Assembly (NCBI GenBank): GCA_018365265.1
Contig: JAGZKI010000023.1
Location: forward strand, 1 to 36,112
Source: Streptococcus parasanguinis
GTDB lineage: Bacteria; Bacillota; Bacilli; Lactobacillales; Streptococcaceae
DNA: 36,112 bases
Reading direction: 5' to 3'
Below, piece by piece: positions 1 to 7,998 of the stretch. The number at the start of each line of letters is the position of its first letter. Position 1 is the first letter of the stretch. Made by a program: the position numbers and the translations under genes. The notes below the pieces were generated by a model. That model did not search any database and was not told where the DNA came from. It saw nothing but the letters and a program-made list of their open reading frames with translations.

Positions 1-11
1 TCGTAGTTTTG

Positions 12-100
12 CCCCCGCACAGTTGATTAGGAAGTACGAGTACCGCAGGTAGGAGTAGTTCCAATCAACCACTGCGCCAAGAGACAGAAATCAGTAACTT
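12..100 (+). repeat. Dispersed streptococcal intergenic repeat, copy A
   Basis: The element opens with CCCCCGCACAGTTGATTAG (12-30), has a variable middle and a partly complementary right arm CAATCAACCACTGCG (62-76), then GACAGAAATCAGTAA. The same blocks recur at 173-262 and, in opposite orientation, at 8039-8166. The arms can pair imperfectly, so an RNA or DNA hairpin is possible. No coding potential is visible. Its identity with a named repeat family is not established here. Confidence 0.7.
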
Positions 101-146
101 GAAGAGTTTGATTTCTTCCTCGCTTTTTGGATTCAAGGCTCGGGCA

Positions 147-170
147 AAAAAGGTCCACAGGACCTTTTTA
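147..170. terminator. Hairpin with T-run between repeats
   Basis: AAGGTCC and GGACCTT flank a 3-base ACA loop and are extended by A-run/T-run pairing, giving a strong hairpin with a short T tail. It lies between two repeat copies and could end transcription in either direction. No gene lies immediately upstream in the window, so which transcript it serves is unknown. Confidence 0.5.
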
Positions 171-172
171 GT

Positions 173-262
173 GCCCCCGCACAGTTGATTAGACTGGACG
201 AAGAACCGAAAGGTTCGAGTACCGTCAATCAACCACTGTGCTGAGAGACAGAAATCAGTAGA
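173..262 (+). repeat. Dispersed streptococcal intergenic repeat, copy B
   Basis: A second direct copy of the element at 12-100: CCCCCGCACAGTTGATTAG at 173-192, the arm CAATCAACCACTGTG ending at 240, then GAGACAGAAATCAGTA. The centre differs from copy A and carries its own small GAACC/GGTTC hairpin. The conserved ends with a divergent but still foldable centre suggest that structure, not sequence, is kept. Confidence 0.7.
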
Positions 263-275
263 CGCAATCTCGTAA

Positions 276-319
276 AAAAAGTAAGGTAGTAGTGAATCAT
301 CACTACTATCTTACTTTTT
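276..319. terminator. Bidirectional terminator downstream of def
   Basis: AAGTAAGGTAGTAGTG pairs with CACTACTATCTTACTT across a 6-base loop, flanked by A and T runs on both sides. It begins 11 bases beyond the def stop codon on the minus strand, where it reads as a hairpin followed by a run of seven T, so it should end the regulator/def transcript. Confidence 0.85.
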
Positions 320-329
320 GTCATTTGCT

Positions 330-944
330 CTATTCTAATATCAAAAGGCCTTCTTTGATTTCAAATGGGTTGTTTGGGTTGATGCGGTCATAGAACATGA
401 TGCCGTTGGTGTGGTCGATTTCATGTTGAACGACGATGGAGTTGTAGCCTTTGAGTTTGATGCGTTTCTTTTCCCCATCTTTTGTGAAATACTCAACAGT
501 CACGCGGGCATGGCGAACCACATAGCCTGGGACGTTGCGGTCTACAGAGAGGCAGCCTTCCCCGTCGCCAAGCGCAGCATCTTGAACAGAATGGGCAACA
601 ACCTTTGGATTGTACATGACTTCTTGAAGGCTATAGGCTTCTTTTGGTGGGTTGCCATCGGCATCTTCTGGATTGGGAACCAAAACAGCGATGATTCGTT
701 TAGAGATATCCAGCTGAGGGGCTGCGAGTCCCACTCCTCCACGGAGGCCAAGTTTTTCAGCCATAACAGGGTCTTGAGAATGGTGCAAGAATTGCATCAT
801 TTTTTCACCCAGGATAATTTCCTGATCAGACAAAGGGAAGGTCACGTCTTCCGCAATAGCTCGAAGTGTTGGATTTCCTTCGCGGATAATGTCATCCATA
901 TCAATCAAATGGGACGCTCTTGTAACTTTTTCAATTGCTTTCAT
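330..944 (-). CDS. def: Peptide deformylase
   Basis: Removes the N-formyl group from nascent proteins as they leave the ribosome; a cytosolic metalloenzyme. All three family signatures are present in the 204-residue product: GVGLAAPQ (residues 70-77), EGCLS (129-133, with the metal-binding Cys131) and HEIDH (174-178, two metal-binding His and the catalytic Glu175). The length and the insertion between motifs I and II fit the larger type-II deformylase of Gram-positive bacteria. The ATG at 944 gives a full-length N terminus; the ribosome site upstream (AGTGAGAG) is weak. It lies 60 bases downstream of the Crp/Fnr-type regulator on the same strand and may be co-transcribed, although an AT-rich stretch in the gap could hold its own promoter. 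A strong terminator follows. Confidence 0.97.
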   Translation of the reverse strand: MKAIEKVTRASHLIDMDDIIREGNPTLRAIAEDVTFPLSDQEIILGEKMMQFLHHSQDPVMAEKLGLRGGVGLAAPQLDISKRIIAVLVPNPEDADGNPPKEAYSLQEVMYNPKVVAHSVQDAALGDGEGCLSVDRNVPGYVVRHARVTVEYFTKDGEKKRIKLKGYNSIVVQHEIDHTNGIMFYDRINPNNPFEIKEGLLILE

Positions 945-1004
945 CGTTTTACTCTCACTTTCTTTCTACCCTCCATGATAACACAAAAGAACCTAAAATT
1001 AAAG

Positions 1005-1691
1005 TTATCTGTCGACGGTTTCCGCATGTTTGATGGACAAATCATTCATCCTTTTTGCATCTAAAATCGTATAGATCCGTCCTTCTCTTTGGACTAAGCC
1101 CTCTTCGATCATCTGCTTGATGACACGGCTAAGGTGGCGGTAGCTGATCCCAAAACGCAGGGCCAGCTGATTCATCTTGGGATTGAGGGTCCCATTTTCA
1201 TCGCAATGCTCCAGAAAATGCGTAGCGAGGCGTTCCTTGACTGAATAATGAAAGTTGGCAGGAGCTAAATAGTTGATCTGGTGCAATTTCTCAGCCAAGG
1301 TCTTGGCCGTAGAGCGCAAGAAGGTTGGATCAAGTAGAAGGCGCTTCTTAAAGTGCTGGGCTGGGAGCTGGACGACTAGCGAGTCTTGGTCTGCAATGAC
1401 CGATGTGATACAGACCCGATCGAGCAGGAGCTCAATCTCTCCTAAGAGTCCAGGTTTTTCTTGGATTTCAAGGATGGTGTCGCTGCCGTTTTCAAGACTG
1501 TGGATAATCTTGAGTTGGCCTTTGAGAAAATAAGGAATGACATCTTGCTCAGAACCTTGGCGGCAGATATAATCTCCAGCCTGATAGAGAACGAGGTCCA
1601 GCTGGCTAAGACAGTCGCCTGGAAAGATCTGGTCCAATTGGTAGTCTGTGATGATATCCTTGAGTCTTGTAGATGGGGAAATTTTTTTCAT
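1005..1691 (-). CDS. Crp/Fnr-family transcriptional regulator (YeiL-like)
   Basis: A 228-residue protein with the two-domain layout of the Crp/Fnr superfamily. The N-terminal half (about 30-130) is a cyclic-nucleotide-binding-type beta barrel (GDYICRQGS, LKGQLKI, GLLGEIELL). A linker helix (about 130-160) leads to a C-terminal winged helix (about 170-215) with the recognition-helix stretch FGISYRHLSRVIKQM. The barrel lacks an obvious cAMP phosphate-binding cassette, and I see no Fnr-type cysteine cluster, so the ligand is unknown. It is divergent from the MFS pair at 1837-4257 and a palindrome (AGGACA-AA-TGTCCT, 1708-1721) sits 17 bases before its ATG. It may therefore repress itself and control the transporters; this is inference. 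AGGAG precedes the start. Confidence 0.88.
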   Translation of the reverse strand: MKKISPSTRLKDIITDYQLDQIFPGDCLSQLDLVLYQAGDYICRQGSEQDVIPYFLKGQLKIIHSLENGSDTILEIQEKPGLLGEIELLLDRVCITSVIADQDSLVVQLPAQHFKKRLLLDPTFLRSTAKTLAEKLHQINYLAPANFHYSVKERLATHFLEHCDENGTLNPKMNQLALRFGISYRHLSRVIKQMIEEGLVQREGRIYTILDAKRMNDLSIKHAETVDR

Positions 1692-1707
1692 CTTAATCTC
1701 CTAAAAT

Positions 1708-1721
1708 AGGACAAATGTCCT
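1708..1721. promoter_or_regulatory. Candidate operator palindrome
   Basis: AGGACA-AA-TGTCCT is a perfect 6+2+6 inverted repeat, extended by flanking A and T runs to about 22 bases. It lies in the 145-base divergent region between the Crp/Fnr-type gene and the first MFS gene, where an autoregulatory operator would be expected. It differs from the canonical Crp (TGTGA-N6-TCACA) and Fnr (TTGAT-N4-ATCAA) sites, so the assignment rests on position and symmetry only. Confidence 0.5.
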
Positions 1722-1741
1722 GTTTTTCTATTTCTAAATTG

Positions 1742-1747
1742 ATTATA
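1742..1747 (-). promoter_or_regulatory. Possible -10 of the Crp/Fnr-type gene
   Basis: A perfect TATAAT reads on the minus strand 51 bases upstream of the regulator start. No good -35 is seen at the usual distance. The palindrome at 1708-1721 would lie just downstream of the transcription start, a typical repressor position. Confidence 0.45.
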
Positions 1748-1772
1748 CTAGGATTCTATTGAAAATACTAGT

Positions 1773-1802
1773 TTGAATCTTTTCTAAAAAAATTAGTAAA
1801 GT
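1773..1802 (+). promoter_or_regulatory. Possible promoter of the first MFS gene
   Basis: TTGAAT (1773-1778) and TAAAGT (1797-1802) are separated by 18 bases, 34 bases before the ATG. Two direct repeats sit around it: ATACTAG at 1745 and 1765 (20 apart) and AGTAAAGT at 1795 and 1814 (19 apart). Spacings near two helical turns could mark activator sites. Weak consensus match. Confidence 0.35.
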
Positions 1803-1836
1803 CAAATGTTACCAGTAAAGTGTAGGAAATAAAAAA

Positions 1837-3000
1837 ATGAAAAAAACAATGGAAAGAATCAGTCTCTTGAGCTTGTCGCTCATGCTGATCTCATCATTTT
1901 CAATTACAGCCGGTTTGCCAGCTATGAAGGCCTATTTTAGCCAATTCGGATATTCAGCAGGCCAGGTGGAACTCTTGGTTTCCCTGCCGGCCTTTGCGGT
2001 TGTGGTCATGCTCTTTTTAAATAGCCTGATCGAGCGATGGATGAGTGAGCGCCAGATGATTGTCGCAGGGCTCTTGCTCTTTTCAACTAGTGGCCTTGTG
2101 CCTTTGGTCGTGCAGGACTATCCTCTCATCTTTCTTAGTCGTTTGGTTTTTGGTTTGGGGACAGGAATGATCAATGCCAAGGCTATTTCGATTATCAGTG
2201 AGCGCTACTCAGGAAATGACAAGACTCGGATGCTGGGCTATCGGGGGTCTGCTGAAGTGGTGGGCTCTGCCATCTTGACTTTTATTGTTGGACAACTCTT
2301 ACCCCTAGGCTGGCCAGCGATCTTTGCTGTATATGGAGGTGGTTACTTGATTTTACTCCTCTATATCCTTTTTGTCCCCTATCCTAAGGGGAAAAAACAG
2401 GCTAGCTTGAAGGAGAAAAAGAAAGGTTTCGCACGCCTTCGCTCCCCTCAATGGCGTTTTAGTCTGATGCTAGCTGTGATTGCTGGTATCATCATTTGTT
2501 TCAATTCCATCATTAGCCTGCGCGTGCCGGATATCATTGTTGACGCTCGTATGGGAACGGCGACAACAGCTGGAACAGTCCTAAGTCTGATGCAATTGAC
2601 AGGGATTGTAGCGGGAGTGGGATTTGCTAGTTTGACACATGTTTTCAAAAAGAACTTGCTCATGATCATGTGCTTTGGTTTCGGTCTAGCTTTAGCCTTG
2701 ATTGGCTTGTCTGGACAGCTGTGGAGCCTGGTTCTAGGAACCCTCTTGGCAGGATTTACCTACAGTACGGGAGTAACCAGTATCTTCTATCACTTATCTG
2801 AAAAAATCCCGACCAATCTCCTGAACCTTGCGACCTCGCTTGTCTTGATTGGCTGCAATCTTGGATCAGCTGTCTCTTCTTTCTTTATCCAGTTGGTGAC
2901 GCCACTAGCTCCTTCCAATCATCTGCTCTTTGTCTTGATTGGTGCTTTGATGCTCCTAACAGGAGTCTTCGCCTCACAATTACTAGCACGAACGAAATGA
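1837..3000 (+). CDS. MFS transporter, first of a tandem pair
   Basis: A 387-residue, highly hydrophobic protein with about 12 predicted membrane helices and the MFS layout: two six-helix halves joined by a charged cytoplasmic loop (about 185-205, rich in Lys). The stretch SERQMIVAGLL after helix 2 corresponds to the loop carrying MFS signature A, and FLSRLVFGLGTGMINAKA resembles the helix-4/5 region of drug/proton antiporters. The substrate cannot be told from sequence. It is clearly paralogous to the next gene (shared ELLVSLP, SERQMIV, ISERY, RGSAEVVG). The start is ATG with AGGAAA upstream. It is divergent from a Crp/Fnr-type regulator that may control it. The stop codon is inside a terminator hairpin. 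Confidence 0.88.
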   Translation: MKKTMERISLLSLSLMLISSFSITAGLPAMKAYFSQFGYSAGQVELLVSLPAFAVVVMLFLNSLIERWMSERQMIVAGLLLFSTSGLVPLVVQDYPLIFLSRLVFGLGTGMINAKAISIISERYSGNDKTRMLGYRGSAEVVGSAILTFIVGQLLPLGWPAIFAVYGGGYLILLLYILFVPYPKGKKQASLKEKKKGFARLRSPQWRFSLMLAVIAGIIICFNSIISLRVPDIIVDARMGTATTAGTVLSLMQLTGIVAGVGFASLTHVFKKNLLMIMCFGFGLALALIGLSGQLWSLVLGTLLAGFTYSTGVTSIFYHLSEKIPTNLLNLATSLVLIGCNLGSAVSSFFIQLVTPLAPSNHLLFVLIGALMLLTGVFASQLLARTK

Positions 3001-3023
3001 TTGAGAAATCATTTCGTTTTTTT
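2993..3023 (+). terminator. Terminator overlapping the first MFS stop codon
   Basis: CGAAATGAT (2993-3001) pairs with ATCATTTCG (3008-3016), followed by eight T. The TGA stop lies within the left arm, so a ribosome finishing the gene would cover part of the hairpin. Confidence 0.85.
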
Positions 3024-3034
3024 AATTCAATTGA

Positions 3035-3064
3035 TTGCGTCCTGTCACTAGCTCGTGTTATTAT
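3035..3064 (+). promoter_or_regulatory. Promoter of the second MFS gene and rsuA
   Basis: TTGCGT, 18 bases, then TATTAT with an extended -10 TG one base before it, 42 bases upstream of the ATG. With the terminator just before it, this makes the second transporter an independent transcription unit, probably including the pseudouridine synthase gene. Confidence 0.55.
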
Positions 3065-3105
3065 AGAAGGAGTGTGAAAAAAAAGAATAGTTTAAAGGAA
3101 AAATA

Positions 3106-4257
3106 ATGAAAAGAATCATGGAAAAAGTGAGTATTCTCGCGCTTTCATTTATTTTGACGACCTCGTTTTCGATTTCGAGTGCGCAGTCGGCCATGTTTGC
3201 CTATTACAAGGGGATTCCTCACAGCATGATTGAGCTCTTGGTCTCGCTTCCTTCTGCAGGGATCATGGTTTCACTTATCTTCAATAAATGGATTGGGCGA
3301 CTATTTTCAGAGCGTCAGATGATTGTGATAGGCCTAGTCGCTTACGCTCTATGTGGCTTTATTCCCTTAATCAGTCCAGCTTATCCGGTTGTCTTTTTGT
3401 CTCGGATTATTTTCGGGATGGCGGTTGGCTTGCTCAATGTTTCTGCCATTGCCATTATCAGTGAGCGCTATAAAGGAAAAGAACGTGTCCAAACCCTTGG
3501 CATTCGTGGTTCTGCAGAGGTTGTTGGGACGGCCGTTTTAACCTTTGGAGTCAGCCTTTTGATTCGCTTTGGCTGGCAGGCTGCCTTTCTCGTCTACGGT
3601 ATCAGTATTCCAATCTTGCTCTTGTATCTCTTATTTGTCCCTTATGGTTCGAAAACAGTTGGTGTAGAGGAGAAACATCGGAATGATCAGATGACAGCTA
3701 GTCAATGGCGGACAGCGCTCGGCTTAGCAGTCGTTGCGGCAGCTATCGTCTTGTCCAATGTTATGATCACCGTTCGGATTCCAAGTGTGGTCGAGCAAGT
3801 AGGGCATGGTACTGCCCAAACTGCTGGGATTATTTTAGCAGCCATGCAATTTGTTGGGATCTTGGCAGGTTTGGCCTTCTCGCCCTTGACCCAGCTCTTC
3901 CGCGATCGTTTATTATTGGTTTCGGGTGTAGCTTTTGGTGTGGCCCAACTGTTGATCGGCGTCTCTCCAAATCTCTTGATTCTTGCCCTTGTAACCATCG
4001 CTTCTGGCTTCGCCTACAGTGTAGCTCTTACAACAGTTTACAATGTCTTATCAGATAAGATGCCAGCAGGGGTCTTGAGCCATGCAACATCCATTGCGGT
4101 TTTGGGATGTAGTACAGGTTCGATCGCAACGACCTTTGTCCTTAGTCTATTAGGGACTATCTCATCTGCTCCAGCCTTTATTTTTGGATTTTCTGGTATC
4201 CTCATGATCCTGATTTCCTTTTTTGGCCTTTGGATTGTGCGAAAGAGCGGGAAGTAA
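3106..4257 (+). CDS. MFS transporter, second of a tandem pair
   Basis: A 383-residue 12-helix MFS protein, a close paralogue of its neighbour: the N termini align without gaps for long stretches (MKRIMEKVSILALSF against MKKTMERISLLSLSL) and share ELLVSLP, FSERQMIV, IISERYKG and RGSAEVVGTA. The central loop is shorter and less Lys-rich. Specificity is unknown; the divergence between copies suggests an old duplication and perhaps different substrates. It has its own extended -10 promoter and is followed after 2 bases by the rsuA start, so the two are presumably co-transcribed and translationally coupled. Confidence 0.88.
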   Translation: MKRIMEKVSILALSFILTTSFSISSAQSAMFAYYKGIPHSMIELLVSLPSAGIMVSLIFNKWIGRLFSERQMIVIGLVAYALCGFIPLISPAYPVVFLSRIIFGMAVGLLNVSAIAIISERYKGKERVQTLGIRGSAEVVGTAVLTFGVSLLIRFGWQAAFLVYGISIPILLLYLLFVPYGSKTVGVEEKHRNDQMTASQWRTALGLAVVAAAIVLSNVMITVRIPSVVEQVGHGTAQTAGIILAAMQFVGILAGLAFSPLTQLFRDRLLLVSGVAFGVAQLLIGVSPNLLILALVTIASGFAYSVALTTVYNVLSDKMPAGVLSHATSIAVLGCSTGSIATTFVLSLLGTISSAPAFIFGFSGILMILISFFGLWIVRKSGK

Positions 4258-4259
4258 TC

Positions 4260-4988
4260 ATGCGGCTAGATAAATTTTTAGTGGATTGTGGCGTGGGGAG
4301 TAGGACCGAGGTCAAGCTGCTTCTCAAGCAAAAGAAAATCGCAGTGAATGGAAAAAAAGAGACAGCAGGGAAGCTACAGATTGATCCAGACAAGGATCAG
4401 GTGACCTTTATGGGGGAAAATCTGGTCCATGAAACCTTTGTGTATTATCTGCTTAATAAACCAGCTGGAGTCATCTCAGCGACTGAAGATGATCGCCACC
4501 AAACTGTGCTGGATCTATTGGATGAGACAGCCCGTCATAAGGAAGTCTTTCCTGTCGGGCGTCTAGATATCGATACCCATGGCTTGCTGCTTTTGACAAA
4601 TAATGGCAAGCTCGCCCATGCCATGCTTTCGCCGAAGAAGCATGTGTCGAAGATCTACCGTGCCCAAGTGGCTGGGATCATGGATGAGGCAGATGTAGCC
4701 CGTTTTGAAGCAAGCATTGCCCTCAAAGACTTCACCACCTTGCCTGCGAGATTGCAGATCTTAGAGGTGAATGAGGCAAATGCCAGCTCCTACGTCGAAA
4801 TCGAAATCGCTGAAGGAAAATTCCATCAGGTCAAGCGCATGGTCGCTGCCTGTGGCAAGGAAGTGGTGGATTTAGAGCGGATCTCTATGGGTCCTCTAAC
4901 GCTAGATCCAACTCTTCAATTGGGAGAATGGCGGAGACTCCATCCTTCTGAACTCAAGTCCCTAGAGGTCTTCGGAGTTCCCTTATAA
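4260..4988 (+). CDS. rsuA: RsuA-family 16S rRNA pseudouridine synthase
   Basis: Converts a specific rRNA uridine to pseudouridine; the family's best known target is U516 of 16S rRNA. The 242-residue product has an N-terminal S4 RNA-binding domain (MRLDKFLVDCGVGSRTEVK..., about 1-60) and a catalytic domain with the signature GRLDIDTHGLL (100-110), in which Asp103 is the nucleophile. KIYRAQVAG and GKFHQVKRM are further family motifs. The ATG at 4260 starts exactly at the S4 domain and lies 2 bases after the preceding stop; a longer reading frame from 4230 adds residues inside the transporter gene and is rejected. RsuA is favoured over RluB/RluE by length and by the short C terminus, but the target position is inferred. 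Confidence 0.88.
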   Translation: MRLDKFLVDCGVGSRTEVKLLLKQKKIAVNGKKETAGKLQIDPDKDQVTFMGENLVHETFVYYLLNKPAGVISATEDDRHQTVLDLLDETARHKEVFPVGRLDIDTHGLLLLTNNGKLAHAMLSPKKHVSKIYRAQVAGIMDEADVARFEASIALKDFTTLPARLQILEVNEANASSYVEIEIAEGKFHQVKRMVAACGKEVVDLERISMGPLTLDPTLQLGEWRRLHPSELKSLEVFGVPL

Positions 4989-5002
4989 TAAGCAAAAAAC
5001 CA

Positions 5003-5036
5003 AGCAGTCTGAATCTTACAGACTGCTATTTTTTCT
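5003..5036 (+). terminator. Terminator after rsuA
   Basis: A perfect 9-bp stem AGCAGTCTG / CAGACTGCT with a 7-base loop, followed by ATTTTTTCTTT. It starts 15 bases after the rsuA stop codon. Confidence 0.9.
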
Positions 5037-5083
5037 TTGTTTCAAAAAAATGTACTTAAAATACAAAAAGCATATATATTAGC

Positions 5084-5112
5084 TTGTCTTCTCAAAGTAA
5101 ATCGATTATAAT
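5084..5112 (+). promoter_or_regulatory. Promoter of the CnaB adhesin gene
   Basis: TTGTCT, 17 bases, then a perfect TATAAT (5107-5112). The start would lie about 93 bases before the ATG at 5212, leaving an untranslated leader of unknown role. Confidence 0.7.
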
Positions 5113-5211
5113 GAAACAAGATAGGTTGTGTATAAAATCACAATATGTAGTGATAATTTTTCGACTCACATACCTTATCTAGTAAACGTAGAAAAAGGAG
5201 AAAAATCGTTT

Positions 5212-7983
5212 ATGAAGAAGTGGCTCTATCCTGTTGTGACAACAGTTGCCCTATTTTTACTAGCGACTTTAGGATTTGCCAAACCAAATAGTATAGCTAA
5301 AGTCCATGCAGATACTATTAATAGTGTGGTCAAATCAGTAAAGATTTCTAACTCTTCGGGTGGATCTCTAACAGATCCACTCGGTGTTTGGGAGAGTTTT
5401 CAAGTTGAAGCAGACTTTGAGTTGCCGAATGGAAGCGTAAAAGCAGGGGATCAGACCGTTATCGAACTTGGAAATGATTTTAAAGTCTTTGAGATGGATA
5501 CCATTGACCTGCTGGATCCAAGTGGTCAAAAGGTTGCGACAGCAACGGTAGATGCTCAAAGAAAAAAGATTACAGTGACCTACACAGACTATCCTGAAAG
5601 AATGGCCAATGTGACAGGAAAACTGCGTTTCTTTGCGCGTATAGACCACCAAGTCGTTCAAGGACAAAAGACGCTTGATTTTACTCTTTCCATTAATGGT
5701 GTTCCTGAGTCGTTTGGGAAAATTGATTACAAAGGGGTCAATCCTGGTGAGAATCCTCCTACTCCAGAAGTCTTTAGCAAATGGGGTTGGACCAACTCAG
5801 ATGATAAATTAAAATTGACCTACACCTTGAACATCAATCAAGGCCACACAGCCCTTCATAATATTGACATTAAAGACCAATTGGCCTTTACAGATGGAAA
5901 GATCAAGGCAGATTCTGTCAATATCCATACAGGAACTTGGAAGGTCAGTGACGAAGATGGGGCTTATCATTTGCGGGATACCACAAATGTCACGAAGAAT
6001 TATTTCCCGGTTGTCGGCGCTGACGGTCGTTCTCTAACGGTTCATATTGGAGATCTAGCTCCTGAACAAGGGATGACGATTCGCTATGATGTCTATTTGG
6101 ACAAGGTCCCAGCCATCAATACATCCTACAAAAACAATGCTAGCATGACAGCTACAGAAATCAAGGAACAAAATAAGGTAGCAGACGTTCTGTATCAGTT
6201 CTTTGATGGACACTTCAATGGTGAGAAATACTCCTTCACGATTCACAAAAAAGGTGAAAATGGTCAAGCGCTTGCCGGTGCCGTCTTTGCTGTGACAGCA
6301 GATGATACTGGTGAGCAAGTGGGAACTATTACGACAGATGAGAATGGTGTTGGCACCATTACGGGCTTGATTAAACAAGCTTATACGGTTCAAGAAATTC
6401 AAGCTCCAACAGGCTATGTTCTCTCAGAAGAGCCTATCAAGATCAGCAAGGATGATTTTGGGAATGACCTTGCGATTTCTCGTGATGTTGTGAACAAAAA
6501 AGAAAAAACAAGCGTTGCTGGTCAAAAGACATGGAATGACAATGACGACCAAGATGGCAAGCGTCCATCAAAAATCACAGTCAATCTCCTAGCAAATGGT
6601 GTCAAAGTTGCTTCTAAAGAAGTGAAACCAGATGCTACGGGAACTTGGGCCTATCATTTTGATAATCTCGATGTGGTCGATGATGCTGGAAATGTCATTG
6701 CTTACACTGTTTCAGAAGAACCTGTTGAAGGCTATGAAGCGACTATTGAAGGAAGCAATATTACCAACAGTCGGACACCAGAAGTTGTTGAGATTCCAGT
6801 AACGAAAGTTTGGAAAGACAATGACAACCAAGATGGCGTTCGTCCTGACAAGGTCACTGTTCGTCTCCTTGCAGATGGTCAAGAAGTAGCTAGCCAAGAG
6901 CTAAGTGCAGCGACTGATTGGAAGACAGTCTTTACCAATCTTCCAAAATACAATCACGGTAAACAAATTGTCTACACAGTCACAGAAGACACAGTAGCCA
7001 ATTACTCTGCTGTGATTGATGGGACAACCATTACCAATAGCTACAAGCCAGGTAAAACCAGCGTCACTGTTACAAAACGTTGGGAAGACAACAATGACCA
7101 AGATGGCAAACGTCCAAACACCATTAAGGTACAGCTCTATGCGGATGGCAAAGCTCAAGGAAAAGAAGTGGAACTTTCTGCTAAAAATAACTGGACTCAT
7201 ACCTTTAGCAATTTGCCTCTAAAAGCGAAAGGCAAAGAGATTCAGTACCAAGTGAAAGAAGTTGGAACAGTCAAAGGCTATACTAGTACGATCGATGACA
7301 GTAACAAGGGAAATGTAGTGATCACCAATAGCCGCACACCAGAAGTAACGGAAGTAGCGGTTAAGAAGATCTGGGATGATGCAGACAATAAAGAAGGTCT
7401 TCGTCCTGAAAAAATCACAGTTCGACTCCTTGCGGATGGTCAAGAAGTGGCTGTAAAAGAAATCACAGCTACTGATAATTGGCAGGCAAGCTTCACGGAT
7501 CTACCTGTATACAAGGAAGGCAAGAAGATTGCCTACACGATTACAGAGGATCCAGTAGCAGGTTATACAAGCAACATTGATGGTTTCACGGTAACCAATC
7601 GTCATACACCACCAACAACACCTCCTACCACACCACCAAGTACACCGCCAACGACTCCGCCTACAACCCCACCAACGACACCGCCAACAACTCCTCCTAC
7701 AACTCCACCGACGACCCCACCAACAACGCCGCCAACGACACCACCAACGACACCGCCAACAACACCGCCAACAACACCTCCTACAACTCCACCGACGACC
7801 CCACCAACAACGCCACCAAGTACACCGGAAAAACCAGAAACTCCAACTACACCAAAAGAAGGAAAGAAAAAAATTCTTCCATCAACTGGTGAAGTTGTTG
7901 CTTACGGGTTGACCATACTCGGTGCCCTCTTAGCAATTTTTGCTTTGGCTTTGCTCTTGCGTGGTAAACGGAAAGAGAAATAA
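5212..7983 (+). CDS. LPxTG-anchored CnaB-repeat adhesin
   Basis: A 923-residue wall-anchored surface protein. Signal peptide 1-34 (MKKWLYP..., hydrophobic core, VHAD). Residues 35-330 look like the two-part Ig-like ligand-binding head of collagen/fibrinogen adhesins. A SpaA-like domain follows (340-430), then four CnaB-type domains (434-521, 526-612, 616-708, 712-798), each opening with a V-K-x-W-x-D block and ending near TNS/TNR, the pattern of Lys-Asn isopeptide-locked folds. A Thr-Pro-Pro-Thr stalk (799-873) spans the wall. LPSTG (889-893), a hydrophobic helix and RGKRKEK complete a sortase signal. No sortase gene is nearby, so housekeeping sortase A is likely. The start at 5212 is chosen because AAAGGAG and a proper signal peptide fit it; a frame from 5128 has neither. 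The ligand is unknown. Confidence 0.92.
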   Translation: MKKWLYPVVTTVALFLLATLGFAKPNSIAKVHADTINSVVKSVKISNSSGGSLTDPLGVWESFQVEADFELPNGSVKAGDQTVIELGNDFKVFEMDTIDLLDPSGQKVATATVDAQRKKITVTYTDYPERMANVTGKLRFFARIDHQVVQGQKTLDFTLSINGVPESFGKIDYKGVNPGENPPTPEVFSKWGWTNSDDKLKLTYTLNINQGHTALHNIDIKDQLAFTDGKIKADSVNIHTGTWKVSDEDGAYHLRDTTNVTKNYFPVVGADGRSLTVHIGDLAPEQGMTIRYDVYLDKVPAINTSYKNNASMTATEIKEQNKVADVLYQFFDGHFNGEKYSFTIHKKGENGQALAGAVFAVTADDTGEQVGTITTDENGVGTITGLIKQAYTVQEIQAPTGYVLSEEPIKISKDDFGNDLAISRDVVNKKEKTSVAGQKTWNDNDDQDGKRPSKITVNLLANGVKVASKEVKPDATGTWAYHFDNLDVVDDAGNVIAYTVSEEPVEGYEATIEGSNITNSRTPEVVEIPVTKVWKDNDNQDGVRPDKVTVRLLADGQEVASQELSAATDWKTVFTNLPKYNHGKQIVYTVTEDTVANYSAVIDGTTITNSYKPGKTSVTVTKRWEDNNDQDGKRPNTIKVQLYADGKAQGKEVELSAKNNWTHTFSNLPLKAKGKEIQYQVKEVGTVKGYTSTIDDSNKGNVVITNSRTPEVTEVAVKKIWDDADNKEGLRPEKITVRLLADGQEVAVKEITATDNWQASFTDLPVYKEGKKIAYTITEDPVAGYTSNIDGFTVTNRHTPPTTPPTTPPSTPPTTPPTTPPTTPPTTPPTTPPTTPPTTPPTTPPTTPPTTPPTTPPTTPPTTPPTTPPSTPEKPETPTTPKEGKKKILPSTGEVVAYGLTILGALLAIFALALLLRGKRKEK
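7606..7830 (+). repeat. 12-bp tandem repeat encoding the Thr-Pro stalk
   Basis: About 18 units of a 12-base period encode TTPP. Third positions vary (ACA/ACG/ACT, CCA/CCG/CCT), while blocks such as CCTCCTACAACTCCACCGAC recur, which points to expansion by block duplication. Such tracts commonly change length by slippage or recombination. Confidence 0.9.
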
Positions 7984-7998
7984 GCTTCATACCGATAA

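Noticed and set aside
411..1064. Long open frame on the plus strand opposite def
   Set aside because: It is the complement of a clear peptide deformylase gene, whose minus-strand frame carries all family motifs.
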